This document shows, in pieces, positions 31,842-39,617 of a stretch of DNA of 39,833 bases; the stretch's first letter is position 1; each line of letters begins with the position of its first letter. The notes below the pieces were generated by a model that had not been told where the DNA came from, searched no databases, and was given only the letters and a program-made list of their open reading frames with translations. Source of the stretch: Candidatus Eiseniibacteriota bacterium (lineage in GTDB: Bacteria; Eisenbacteria; RBG-16-71-46; CAIMUX01; WJJG01); NCBI GenBank assembly GCA_023129715.1, contig JAGMBO010000006.1:1-39833 (forward strand), written 5' to 3'. A program made the translations under genes and the position numbers.

Positions 31842-34800
31842 TCATCGCAGCGCCACGAAACGCTCCCGCGCATCGTCGAGCTCCGGAATCCCCTCGTCCG
31901 CGTCGCGCCAGATCTCGAGGAACTTCTCGTACTCCCGCAGAGCGGCTCGCCGTGATCCCCGCTCCTCGTACAGCTTGGCCAGACGGTAATGGTAGATCGG
32001 ATGGATCGAGCGCCGCCCCCGTTGGTTGGGATCGGTGACCGTCAGAAGCTCATACTCCGCAACTGCCGCATCCAGGCTTCCCGCTCGTGCGTGCACCCGC
32101 GCGACTACGTCCTGCGGGAACCAGGGGTCCGTGACGAGTTGGATGAACCTGTGCTGGGCGATGACCTCCGGCGGCCTGGCTCCCTCGGCCACGGCGCGGG
32201 CCGCATCCAGGGAATCCTCGTGCAGAAGCAGCTCGCATCGCAGGAGCCCGTGCCGGAATTCGAGCAGCTTCCTCCATTGATCGTCCGTCACACGGGGCAT
32301 GACGTCCTGCATCTCCGCAAGCCTGTGCCGCGTGGAATCCGGCTGTCCCTGCCGAAGCTCGATCAGCCCTCGGCGGAAGGCATACAGGATCTGGTAGGTC
32401 ACACTCGACGGGTAGTGCTGCGCGCAGAGATCGCTCCACTGGTCGTTGGCACTCCGGCTGCGCGTCAGGTCTCCCATGGCGTAGTAGACCCAACCGCGGA
32501 ACCAGAACGCCAGGAACTTGCCGAAGACGAAGTCCACGTTGGCGGCCAGCCTTTCCCCCTGCTCGAGGTGCATCAGGGAGTCTGCGAAGCGACCCCGGAG
32601 CAGATGGAAGATCGCCTTCGACCAAGCCCCCTCGGCCGCCATGCCGGCTCCGGGCGTCATGGTCGCAACTGCCTCGATCCACCGTCGCATCTCGTCGTAG
32701 TCTTCCCTCAGATGCGCGATTGCCCCCAACTTGAGGGCCGAGGAGCGGAAATCGGATTTGATATCTAGGGCTTCCCGATACGCAGCGGCGGCCTCGTCGA
32801 GCCTTCCCAGGCGGAAATACATGTCTCCCATGGAATCGAGTGCGTTGGCATCCTCAGGGGCGACGGCCGTGTAGCGCTCAATGCAAACGATGGCCTCGTC
32901 AATGCTGTCCATGTCGGCATAGGCATACGCCAGCACGTTGAGGGCGATCCCATAGATGGGATCCAACTCCAGCGCCCGGTGCCACGCCCGCACGGCTCCC
33001 GGGTAGTCCTTCTGCGCTTCGAGGCACTGCCCCAGGAACAGAAAGCCGCGTTTGTCCTCGGGATACTTCTCGGTCAGCTCCCGGCAGACGCGCAGCTGCT
33101 TCTCGCGATCCTTCTCGATGTTGGCGGCGTAGAGCGCCTCGATGTAGAGCCGCTCCCGCTCCGTCGCGCGGCCCGCAAACGCCTTCGCTCTCTCGAAGGC
33201 CTGTGACTCCGCTCGAGCGTCGAAGAGCTGACTGGAGGCCAGGGCCAGATATAGGTGGGCCACAGCAAAGGTCGAGTCAATCGCGACTGCCTTCTGGAGA
33301 TATCGCTTCGCCTCTGCAGCGTAGACTTGCTGTATCGCCGCTCTGCCCTTCAGGAAGTAGCTGTAGGCCTCCATTGAGCTTGTGGTGACATCCGCGATGT
33401 GCGGCTGAGTGGCTCGGATCCGATGCTCGGACAGCCCCACCGCCCGCGCGATCTCGTGGCTCAGCTCGTCGATCTGTTTCTCCAGGATGCTACCCACGCC
33501 TTGTCCTCGTGAGCCGGCGCTCTTGAGGAGGATCTTGCTGTCGACGTCGAGGACCTTGACATCCGTCGCGAAGACATCGCCGGCCTTGACGTAGCTTCCC
33601 AGGACGATCGTGTGGATGCCCTCATGGCTACAGAGCTCAAACCCGAGATCGCGGCCGATGACCTCCACATCCGTTCTGCCCATCTGTGCCAGCACATCCC
33701 GCATCCGCTCCCAGGTGGCCACACGCAGGTACGGAGACTGCTCAAGGCTGGTGATCAGCAGGTTGGGGATCGCCTCCTGCAGGTAGTCATAGGAGCTGTC
33801 CCCGGTCTGATTGGTAAAGCTGATCACCGCGATGGGGGTGGGATCGGAGATCGCGATCTGGTGGAAGAAAAGAGGGCGGAGGAACAGGAACGCCACGGCC
33901 AGAAGGGCGATCACGCCCACGGGAAGGAGAAACGTCCTGACGCGGGTCCGTCGGGGCGGAGGTTGGATCACCGTCCCGGATGCAGGCGTGGTCACCGTCC
34001 CGGGCGCCGGCGTGATCACCGTCCCGGGTGCAGGCGTGATCACCGTCCCCGGTGCAGGCGTGATCACCGTCCCGGGCGCCGGCGTAATCCGGCGCGAGAT
34101 CTCTGCGGTGCGCAGCTGTTCGCGTAGGCGCCGCAGGTCGGCCAGCAATTCATCCACGTGCTGGTAGCGATGAGCCTTCTCGGGCTCGAGGGCCTTGCCG
34201 ATGATCCGCTCGAGTTCCACCGGCACGCCCGTTCGCAGTCCGGTCACGTTCTCGGGCGTTGCGTTCAGGATCGAGTAGAGGATTGCCTGCTCGTGCTCAC
34301 CCTTGAAGGGAAGCCGGCCGGTGACCATCTCATAGAGAACGACTCCCAGCGCCCAGATGTCGGACTGGTGATCGGCTTCATCGCCGTGTGCCTGCTCGGG
34401 CGACATATAGGCGATCGTGCCGAGCGTCGTGCCGAGCTTCGTCAGACGCGTCTGCTCGCGCGTTCTCGCCAGCCCGAAGTCGAGGATCTTCACTTGGCCG
34501 GTAGCCAGCAGCATGATGTTGGCCGGCTTGATGTCACGGTGCACGATGCCGCTGGCATGCGCGGCCTGGATCGCCTCGGTGGCCTGTGTCGCAATGTCCA
34601 GGACCTCGTCTAGCTTCAGTGGACCAGACGCGATCTTGTCTCCGAGGCTCGGGCCCTCGACATACTCCATGGCGAGGAAGACCTGCCCATCGACCTCATC
34701 GATCTCGTAAACGGTACAGACATTGGGATGACTGAGGGAAGCAACCGTCTGCGCCTCATGGACGAAGCGCGCCTTGGCTTCCGACTCCCCAACCATCTGA

Positions 34801-34925
34801 GGTGAGACGAACTTCAGCGCAACGGTCCGGCGGAGCTTCGTATCCTCCGCCTTGTAGACGACCCCCATGCCGCCCTCGCCGAGCTTCGTGAGGATCCGGT
34901 AGTGGGAAATCGTCTGGCCGATCAT
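31842..34925 (-). CDS. Membrane Ser/Thr protein kinase with TolB-like and TPR domains
   Basis: A 1027-residue protein starting at the ATG complementary to 34923-34925, with GGAAGGA upstream; the frame runs on to 35051 without support. Residues ~9-270 are an active Hanks-type kinase: Gly loop GEGGMGVV, Lys38 in VALKF, HRDIKPANIML, DFGLAR, activation-loop threonines and MSPEQA. A linker ~285-340 has five TPAPGTVI octads. A membrane helix follows (FLLPVGVIALLAVAFLFLRPLF). The extracytoplasmic part begins with a TolB-like N-terminal domain (PIAVISFTNQTGDSSYDYLQEAIPNLLITSLEQ) and continues as TPR repeats (AVAIDSTFAVAHLYLA, ALELDPIYGIALNVLAYAY, AAYREALDIKSD), to the C-terminus. It would sense or bind partners through the TPR array and phosphorylate proteins inside. 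Confidence 0.9.
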   Translation of the reverse strand: MIGQTISHYRILTKLGEGGMGVVYKAEDTKLRRTVALKFVSPQMVGESEAKARFVHEAQTVASLSHPNVCTVYEIDEVDGQVFLAMEYVEGPSLGDKIASGPLKLDEVLDIATQATEAIQAAHASGIVHRDIKPANIMLLATGQVKILDFGLARTREQTRLTKLGTTLGTIAYMSPEQAHGDEADHQSDIWALGVVLYEMVTGRLPFKGEHEQAILYSILNATPENVTGLRTGVPVELERIIGKALEPEKAHRYQHVDELLADLRRLREQLRTAEISRRITPAPGTVITPAPGTVITPAPGTVITPAPGTVTTPASGTVIQPPPRRTRVRTFLLPVGVIALLAVAFLFLRPLFFHQIAISDPTPIAVISFTNQTGDSSYDYLQEAIPNLLITSLEQSPYLRVATWERMRDVLAQMGRTDVEVIGRDLGFELCSHEGIHTIVLGSYVKAGDVFATDVKVLDVDSKILLKSAGSRGQGVGSILEKQIDELSHEIARAVGLSEHRIRATQPHIADVTTSSMEAYSYFLKGRAAIQQVYAAEAKRYLQKAVAIDSTFAVAHLYLALASSQLFDARAESQAFERAKAFAGRATERERLYIEALYAANIEKDREKQLRVCRELTEKYPEDKRGFLFLGQCLEAQKDYPGAVRAWHRALELDPIYGIALNVLAYAYADMDSIDEAIVCIERYTAVAPEDANALDSMGDMYFRLGRLDEAAAAYREALDIKSDFRSSALKLGAIAHLREDYDEMRRWIEAVATMTPGAGMAAEGAWSKAIFHLLRGRFADSLMHLEQGERLAANVDFVFGKFLAFWFRGWVYYAMGDLTRSRSANDQWSDLCAQHYPSSVTYQILYAFRRGLIELRQGQPDSTRHRLAEMQDVMPRVTDDQWRKLLEFRHGLLRCELLLHEDSLDAARAVAEGARPPEVIAQHRFIQLVTDPWFPQDVVARVHARAGSLDAAVAEYELLTVTDPNQRGRRSIHPIYHYRLAKLYEERGSRRAALREYEKFLEIWRDADEGIPELDDARERFVALR
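33966..34085 (-). repeat. In-frame 24-base repeat (5 copies) in kinase linker
   Basis: Five units of 24 bases start at 33966, 33990, 34014, 34038 and 34062. On the minus strand they encode TPAPGTVI octads (one TPAPGTVT, one TPASGTVI). They lie between the kinase domain and the membrane helix and extend the linker. Confidence 0.92.
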
Positions 34926-35191
34926 GGGGTCCTTCCGGCTAGCGAAACAGGCAACAAGGTGTTGCAGGCTCAGCTTCCCGGCAACCGGACAGCAGAGGCC
35001 TTCCCGAGGTGCGCACGGTCGGTTGCGGCTGCGAGTGTACGGGAGGACCATGGGCGGGGCCAGGGGGTTCTCGCTGCAGGCTACCCCGCCGGCTGCAGGG
35101 TAAAGGGGACTATCTCGTCAATTGGCCGAATCGTGCGGCGATACTGCGTCCTCAACCCGCGGGTGGGGCAGCAGTTGATGCCCCAAAGGCC

Positions 35192-35220
35192 TAGACGCAG
35201 ACTTGTTGAGCGAGTATAAT
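35192..35220 (+). promoter_or_regulatory. Sigma70-type promoter for the SEC-C and DUF89 genes
   Basis: TAGACG (35192-35197, four of six) and a perfect TATAAT (35215-35220) are 17 bases apart. Start of transcription would fall near 35227, giving a leader of about 65 bases. This is the best promoter in the window. The rest of the gap 34926-35291 holds no gene I can support. Confidence 0.65.
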
Positions 35221-35291
35221 GATTAGCTGATCTTAACAGAGCAACGCTCGGACGGGCCCAAGCGCCTCAACCGCAAGCAAGAAAGCAGGAT

Positions 35292-35465
35292 ATGGGATTC
35301 ATAGACAAGCTCCTTGGCCGCAAGCCGCCCCGGGCGGCGGCCAGCCTTGGCCGCAACCAGTTGTGCTGGTGCGGCAGTGGGAAGAAGTACAAGCACTGCC
35401 ATTACGAAGAGGACCGCAAGCACTTCTCTGCCAAGCTCAATGCGACTTGCCATGGCCCCACCTGA
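35292..35465 (+). CDS. 57-residue SEC-C motif protein
   Basis: A small gene beginning with ATG at 35292, AGGA four bases upstream, and ending at TGA 35463-35465. The product has an amphipathic basic N-terminus ([20 protein letters not shown]) and the SEC-C zinc-binding motif [20 protein letters not shown], with the C-x-C-x8-C-H pattern at residues 25-37. In SecA and other proteins this motif binds zinc and helps dock to SecB or ribosomes. A free-standing copy could be a ribosome- or chaperone-binding mini protein; that is inference. The DUF89 gene starts 46 bases downstream, so they probably share the promoter at 35192-35220. Confidence 0.82.
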   Translation: MGFIDKLLGRKPPRAAASLGRNQLCWCGSGKKYKHCHYEEDRKHFSAKLNATCHGPT

Positions 35466-35511
35466 AGCCGCTGAACGAGGTGAGTCTCACCTTCCAGGGA
35501 ATTGACGAGGC

Positions 35512-36387
35512 ATGCGAACCTATCTCGACTGCATCTCCTGCTTCGTGCGCCAGGCGCTCGATGCCTCGCGCATGGTGACCACTGATGCAGCAGTGCACGA
35601 GCGGGTGGTCCGCGAGACGCTGCGCTTGGCGGTCGAGATGCGCTTCGATCGTTCGCCCCCCTGGATGGCACAGCAGATCCACCGGCTCCTGCGGGAAGCC
35701 ACGGGCAACCCCGATCCGTATCGCGAGGCCAAGCGGCGCTCGAACGAGTTGGCCCTACGCCTCTACCCACGGCTCGAAGAGCAGGTCCGCGCTGCGGACG
35801 ACAGCTTCACGACCGCCCTCGGCCTCGCCATTGCCGGCAATGTGATCGACTTCGGATGCCGCAGCCGGATCGACGATGATGATGTCCAGGACGCGATTGC
35901 CGATGCCCTGAATACCTCTCTCGAGCCCAATGCAGTGGCCGATCTCCGCCGGGCGGTCGGCGAGGCGAGCGATATCCTCTACCTGGCGGACAACGCTGGC
36001 GAGATCGTCTTCGATCGTCTACTGATCGGGGAACTACCCCGTGAGCGGGTGACGCTTGTCGTCAGGGGCAGCCCGGTCATCAATGATGCCACGCGCGAGG
36101 ATGCCCAGATCGCCGGGCTGGATGCCTTGGTCCCGGTGATCGACAATGGCAGCGATGCGCCGGGAACGATCCTCGGGACGTGCTCTCCCGCCTTTCGCGA
36201 TCGCTTCGCCCAGAGCGACTTGGTGATTGCCAAGGGCCAGGGCAACTACGAAACCCTCAGTGGTCAAGACGCCCCGATCGTCTTTCTCTTCAAGGCGAAG
36301 TGCCCGGTGATCGCCCAAGATGTCGGCTGCGCCGTCGGCGCACTGGTCGTCTCGCTGAACGTCGCCAAGCCTCCTGGTTCCTCGTAG
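35512..36387 (+). CDS. DUF89/ARMT1-like metal-dependent phosphatase
   Basis: A 291-residue protein of the DUF89 family, whose characterised members are metal-dependent damage-control phosphatases acting on sugar phosphates and related metabolites. It is the compact archaeal/bacterial type. Residues 1-20 contain the C-x-x-C (TYLDCISCFVRQALDASR), the family N-terminal signature. The metal site motifs are LADNAGEIVFDRLLI, RGSPVINDATREDA and VIAKGQGNYETLSG, with C-terminal FKAKCPVIAQDVG. Length fits (~290). Start at 35512 has only a weak ribosome site, consistent with coupling to the SEC-C gene upstream. Substrate not readable. Confidence 0.92.
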   Translation: MRTYLDCISCFVRQALDASRMVTTDAAVHERVVRETLRLAVEMRFDRSPPWMAQQIHRLLREATGNPDPYREAKRRSNELALRLYPRLEEQVRAADDSFTTALGLAIAGNVIDFGCRSRIDDDDVQDAIADALNTSLEPNAVADLRRAVGEASDILYLADNAGEIVFDRLLIGELPRERVTLVVRGSPVINDATREDAQIAGLDALVPVIDNGSDAPGTILGTCSPAFRDRFAQSDLVIAKGQGNYETLSGQDAPIVFLFKAKCPVIAQDVGCAVGALVVSLNVAKPPGSS

Positions 36388-36491
36388 TCCCCAGTCTGAC
36401 TCGGCGCGAGAGACAGGTGCGGATGGGATATCGAGGGGGAAATCCCGCAGGGAAAGAACCCGCACAAACAGCCATTCCGGATTTCGCAGTG

Positions 36492-36500
36492 TGCTATGCT
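36492..36500 (+). promoter_or_regulatory. Possible extended -10 promoter for typA
   Basis: TGCTATGCT matches the extended -10 pattern TGnTATAAT in most positions. No convincing -35 is present, as often with extended -10 promoters. The leader to the TypA start would be about 75 bases. Confidence 0.35.
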
Positions 36501-36580
36501 CCCCCGTTCATGCTCAGACTTTCGATGAGATGACCCGGTCGGTGGCGCAACCCCGACCAAGACCAACGGGACCACGTCAC

Positions 36581-38395
36581 ATGAACATTCGCAACGTAGC
36601 CATCATCGCCCACGTCGATCACGGCAAGACCACGCTGGTCGACCAGATCCTGCGCCAGTGCCATGTATTCCGCCAGGGCCAGGAAGTGCGCGAGCGCTTC
36701 ATGGATTCAAACGACCTCGAGCGGGAACGCGGTATCACGATCACCTCGAAGAATTTCGCCGTCACCCATGGCGACGTGTGCATCAATCTGATCGACACCC
36801 CCGGCCACGCCGACTTCGGCGGCGAGGTCGAACGCGTGCTAAAAATGGCCGACGGGGTGCTGCTGCTGGTGGATGCGTTCGAAGGACCCATGCCCCAGAC
36901 CCGCTTCGTCCTGCAGAAGGCGCTCGAACTGCATCTGAAGCCGGTCGTGCTGATCAACAAGGTCGATCGCGATCACGCCCGGCCCGATGATGTCCTCGAT
37001 GAACTGCTCAATCTTTTCATCGATCTGGATGCCGATGAGAATCAACTCGACTTCCCCTACGTCTATGCCTCCGGACGGGACGGGTGGGCGGTGACCCAGT
37101 TGACCGATGCCCACGAGGATCTCCGGCCGCTGCTGGACATGATCGTCGAACACATCCCCCCACCCGAGCTGAAGAGCGGCCCGCTGCAGATGCTCGTCAC
37201 TGCCATGGACCACAGCGACTATGTGGGCCGGATCGGCATCGGCCGCATCGTCCGCGGTGAGCTTCGGGCCAGGGATGCCGTGGCCCTGCTGAAACGCGAC
37301 GGATCGCAACAGAAAGCCACCGTGCAGCAGCTCTTTGTCTTCGACAATCTAGGCCGCCGGGAGGTCGATCACGTTGGGTGCGGCGATATCTGCGCGGTAA
37401 CCGGCGTCACGGGTGTCGACATTGGCGACACCATCGCCGATGTCGACCAGCCCGAGATGCTTCCCCTGATCACCGTCGATGAGCCCACCCTCGCCATGTC
37501 GTTCATGCCCAATGACAGCCCCTACTACGGTGAGGATGGGAAGTTCGTCACCAGCCGCCAGCTTCGCGAGCGCCTGTTCAAGGCGGCCAAGCGCGACGTG
37601 GCGCTATGGGTGGAGGAAACGGGCAACACCGACACCTTCAAGGTATCGGGCCGCGGCATCCTGCACCTCTCGATTCTCATGGAGAGCATGCGTCGGGAAG
37701 GACACGAGTTCATGGCCGGGCAGCCGCAGGTCATCTTCAAAGAAATCGGCGGCAAGAAGGCCGAGCCGGTCGAGATGCTCACCGTCGATGTGCCCAACGA
37801 ACACACCGGGGCCGTGATCGAATACGCGGGGCAGCGCCGCGGTGAGCTGCGGCAGATGGTACAGGTGGGGAACCGCACGCGCGTCGAGTTTCACATCCCC
37901 AGCCGCGGGCTCATCGGATTCCGCAGCAAGATGATGCGGCTCACCTCCGGGCAGATCGTCGTCAATCACCGCTTCCTGCAGTACGAATACTTCAAGGGTG
38001 CCATACCGCAGCGGCAGAGCGGCAGCATCATCTCGATGGCAAACGGCAACGCGGTCGCCTTCGCGCTTGATGCTTTGCAGGACCGGGGACACTTCTTCAT
38101 CGAACCGGGCGACAAGCTCTACGAGGGGCAGATCATCGGCGAGCACTGCAAGGAGGACGACTTGGTCGTCAATGCGCAGAAGGCAAAGAAGCTGACCAAC
38201 ATGCGATCGGCCAGCGCCGACCGCAAGATGAAGATCGCTCCGCCGATCAAAATGAGCCTCGAGGAAGCGCTGGAGTATCTGAATCACGATGAGTATGTAG
38301 AGGTAACGCCGAAGACCATTCGGCTGCGCAAGGGCGTGCTCAACATCCACGCTCGCAAGAAGGCGGAGAAGGGTGAGCGCATAGCGAGCGGATAG
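36581..38395 (+). CDS. typA: Ribosome-associated GTPase TypA/BipA
   Basis: A 604-residue translational GTPase, the normal length, that binds 70S ribosomes and assists 50S assembly and growth under stress or low temperature. Start chosen at MNIRNVAIIAHVDHGKTT, the family's conserved N-terminus; the frame continues to 36491 but without homology. G1 AHVDHGKT, G2 ERERGITITS, G3 DTPGHADFGGEVERVLKMADG, G4 NKVDR and the YASGRDGWA loop are intact. Later motifs include MLVTAMDHSDYVGRIGIGRI, LFVFDNLGRREVDHVGCGDICAVTG, the domain-III LWVEETGNTDTFKVSGRGILHLSILMESMRREG, and the C-terminal SRGLIGFRSKMMRLTSGQ and TNMRSAS. No frameshift or loss of key residues is seen. Confidence 0.97.
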   Translation: MNIRNVAIIAHVDHGKTTLVDQILRQCHVFRQGQEVRERFMDSNDLERERGITITSKNFAVTHGDVCINLIDTPGHADFGGEVERVLKMADGVLLLVDAFEGPMPQTRFVLQKALELHLKPVVLINKVDRDHARPDDVLDELLNLFIDLDADENQLDFPYVYASGRDGWAVTQLTDAHEDLRPLLDMIVEHIPPPELKSGPLQMLVTAMDHSDYVGRIGIGRIVRGELRARDAVALLKRDGSQQKATVQQLFVFDNLGRREVDHVGCGDICAVTGVTGVDIGDTIADVDQPEMLPLITVDEPTLAMSFMPNDSPYYGEDGKFVTSRQLRERLFKAAKRDVALWVEETGNTDTFKVSGRGILHLSILMESMRREGHEFMAGQPQVIFKEIGGKKAEPVEMLTVDVPNEHTGAVIEYAGQRRGELRQMVQVGNRTRVEFHIPSRGLIGFRSKMMRLTSGQIVVNHRFLQYEYFKGAIPQRQSGSIISMANGNAVAFALDALQDRGHFFIEPGDKLYEGQIIGEHCKEDDLVVNAQKAKKLTNMRSASADRKMKIAPPIKMSLEEALEYLNHDEYVEVTPKTIRLRKGVLNIHARKKAEKGERIASG

Positions 38396-38567
38396 CCTGT
38401 CCGTCCCAAGAACCCCGTGTGCATCCACTCGACGCAATCATCCTACCCCAATCTTGAATGCAGGAGCGGCTGAGACGAATGATCGGCTTGCTTCTGAAGG
38501 AAGCGCTGGCGCGTGGGCGGGCGCCATGCCTGACAAGTTCGGGCAGCGGCGCGGTCGTAGTGATGAG

Positions 38568-38783
38568 GCGCTGGATCACTTCATCCCCCTGACCACCGAC
38601 CACATTCGGCGCGTCGTTGCAGAGTTTGCCCGCTACTACAACGGTGGGTGTCCATCGCAGGCGATCCATGGGATCCCCGATCCGTATCCGGAACTGAAGC
38701 AGCCTCCGCCGCAGGAGGGCAAGCTCGCCACTGTCCCCGTCCTCGGCATCGTTCAGCACGACTATCGACTCGTGGCCTGATCC
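38568..38783 (+). pseudogene. Transposase (rve-type integrase) C-terminal remnant
   Basis: About 70 residues match the end of insertion-sequence integrases: LDHFIPLTTDHIRRVVAEFARYYNGG, an AIHGIPDPYPE segment and KLATVPVLGIVQHDYRLVA. These correspond to the DHV-(I/F)-x-x-x-E-x-H-L-R-R and YYN-x-x-R-P-H-x-x-L parts and the closing P-x-x-G-G-L-H-H-x-Y. The catalytic DDE residues and everything upstream are missing. The frame continues to 38454 without homology. I could not see inverted ends. This is a decayed fragment in the 657-base gap after TypA (38396-39052), which otherwise holds no gene. Confidence 0.7.
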
Positions 38784-38978
38784 AACGCGTGCCTGCAAGC
38801 TTGACCTCTTGGTCTTCCGGGCCACTCCTATGTCGCTCATTGGGATCCGCCGCCCTCACGCCCCATGGCCATGCGCAGAGACCGCCTCAGAGCCATTCCC
38901 TCCCCGAACGCAGCGCCCTGCCACCCGGCCAGGCGACCGCCGAACCGGCCGGGACGACTACGCCAAGGAGCTTCCGCT

Positions 38979-38993
38979 GACCACACGGTGGTC
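38979..38993. promoter_or_regulatory. Operator-like inverted repeat with adjacent TTGACT
   Basis: GACCAC-ACG-GTGGTC is a perfect 15-base palindrome with a 3-base centre. It abuts TTGACT (38994-38999), a good -35; a weak -10 (TAGTTG) lies 17 bases later at 39017-39022. No T-run follows, so it is not a terminator. This may be a repressor site for the tRNA-editing gene at 39053. Confidence 0.3.
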
Positions 38994-39052
38994 TTGACTG
39001 GTAGACTCCTCTGGCGTAGTTGTGGGCTTGGGGAAGTTCAGTGGAGGTACAC

Positions 39053-39460
39053 ATGCGCGTGTTGTTCTGGTACTGCGAGCGGATGGCCTGGAAGCCTACC
39101 CGCAAGACCCTGCCGGAAGTCGAGGACGGCCTTCCTGGCGAGGTCACCGGGGCGGTCGCTGCCTTCGTTCACGTCGAGCCCAAGGACACGGAGCGTGCCG
39201 GCAAGGTGGAGACAAAGCTGGTGAAGAACGCCAAGTGGCTGGCAGGCAAATGGGATACCCGGCGAGTGGTGCTGCATACGTTCGCCCACCTGGCCGAGGA
39301 GAAAGCCGATCCCGACTTCACACGCGAGCTGCTGGGGCACGCCCACCGAAGGCTTGAGGATGCTGGGTACGAGGTGGTCGAGACTCCCTTCGGCTACTTC
39401 AACGACCTGGAGCTAGCGGCTCCCGGCCATCCCCTAGCCCGGGTCTACACGGAGTTCTGA
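39053..39460 (+). CDS. Stand-alone archaeal-type threonyl-tRNA synthetase editing domain
   Basis: A 135-residue protein with GGAGG six bases before ATG. It resembles the N-terminal editing domain of archaeal threonyl-tRNA synthetases (tRNA-Thr-ED, PF08915-like), a D-aminoacyl-tRNA-deacylase-like fold that removes serine from Ser-tRNA(Thr). Family blocks visible: MRVLFWYCERMAWKPTRK at the N-terminus, AAFVHVEPKDTE, a helix KVETKLVKNAKWLAGKW, RRVVLHTFAHLAEEKADP, the helix ELLGHAHRRLEDAGYEVVETPFGYFNDLELAAPGHPLARV. No catalytic or anticodon-binding domain of the synthetase follows; the stop is intact. It would act in trans. A SAM methyltransferase follows after 157 bases. Trans-editing or an unrelated nucleotide role are both possible. 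Confidence 0.85.
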   Translation: MRVLFWYCERMAWKPTRKTLPEVEDGLPGEVTGAVAAFVHVEPKDTERAGKVETKLVKNAKWLAGKWDTRRVVLHTFAHLAEEKADPDFTRELLGHAHRRLEDAGYEVVETPFGYFNDLELAAPGHPLARVYTEF

Positions 39461-39617
39461 GGGTAGTGTAGCGACGCGTTCAAACGGACTGATGGCACCT
39501 TGGCCTGGAACGTCCCACCGTTGAAACCGAATGCCCTTCCATCGAGATCCCTGAAGTCGATCTACATGAGGCTCGTGCCCGAACGCAAGCAGGGCGTGAA
39601 AACCGAGAGGAACCATC

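Noticed and set aside
4470-34085. Tandem arrays considered as CRISPR arrays
   Set aside because: Units are directly abutting, 18-48 bases, with no spacers, and most are in frame within genes. No cas gene is present.
33966-34085. Kinase linker repeats considered as PASTA domains
   Set aside because: PASTA domains are ~65 residues and extracytoplasmic; these are 8-residue Pro/Thr units on the kinase side of the membrane helix.
38809-38997. Short open frames between the transposase remnant and the editing-domain gene
   Set aside because: Proline/Arg-rich low-complexity translations without ribosome sites or homology.
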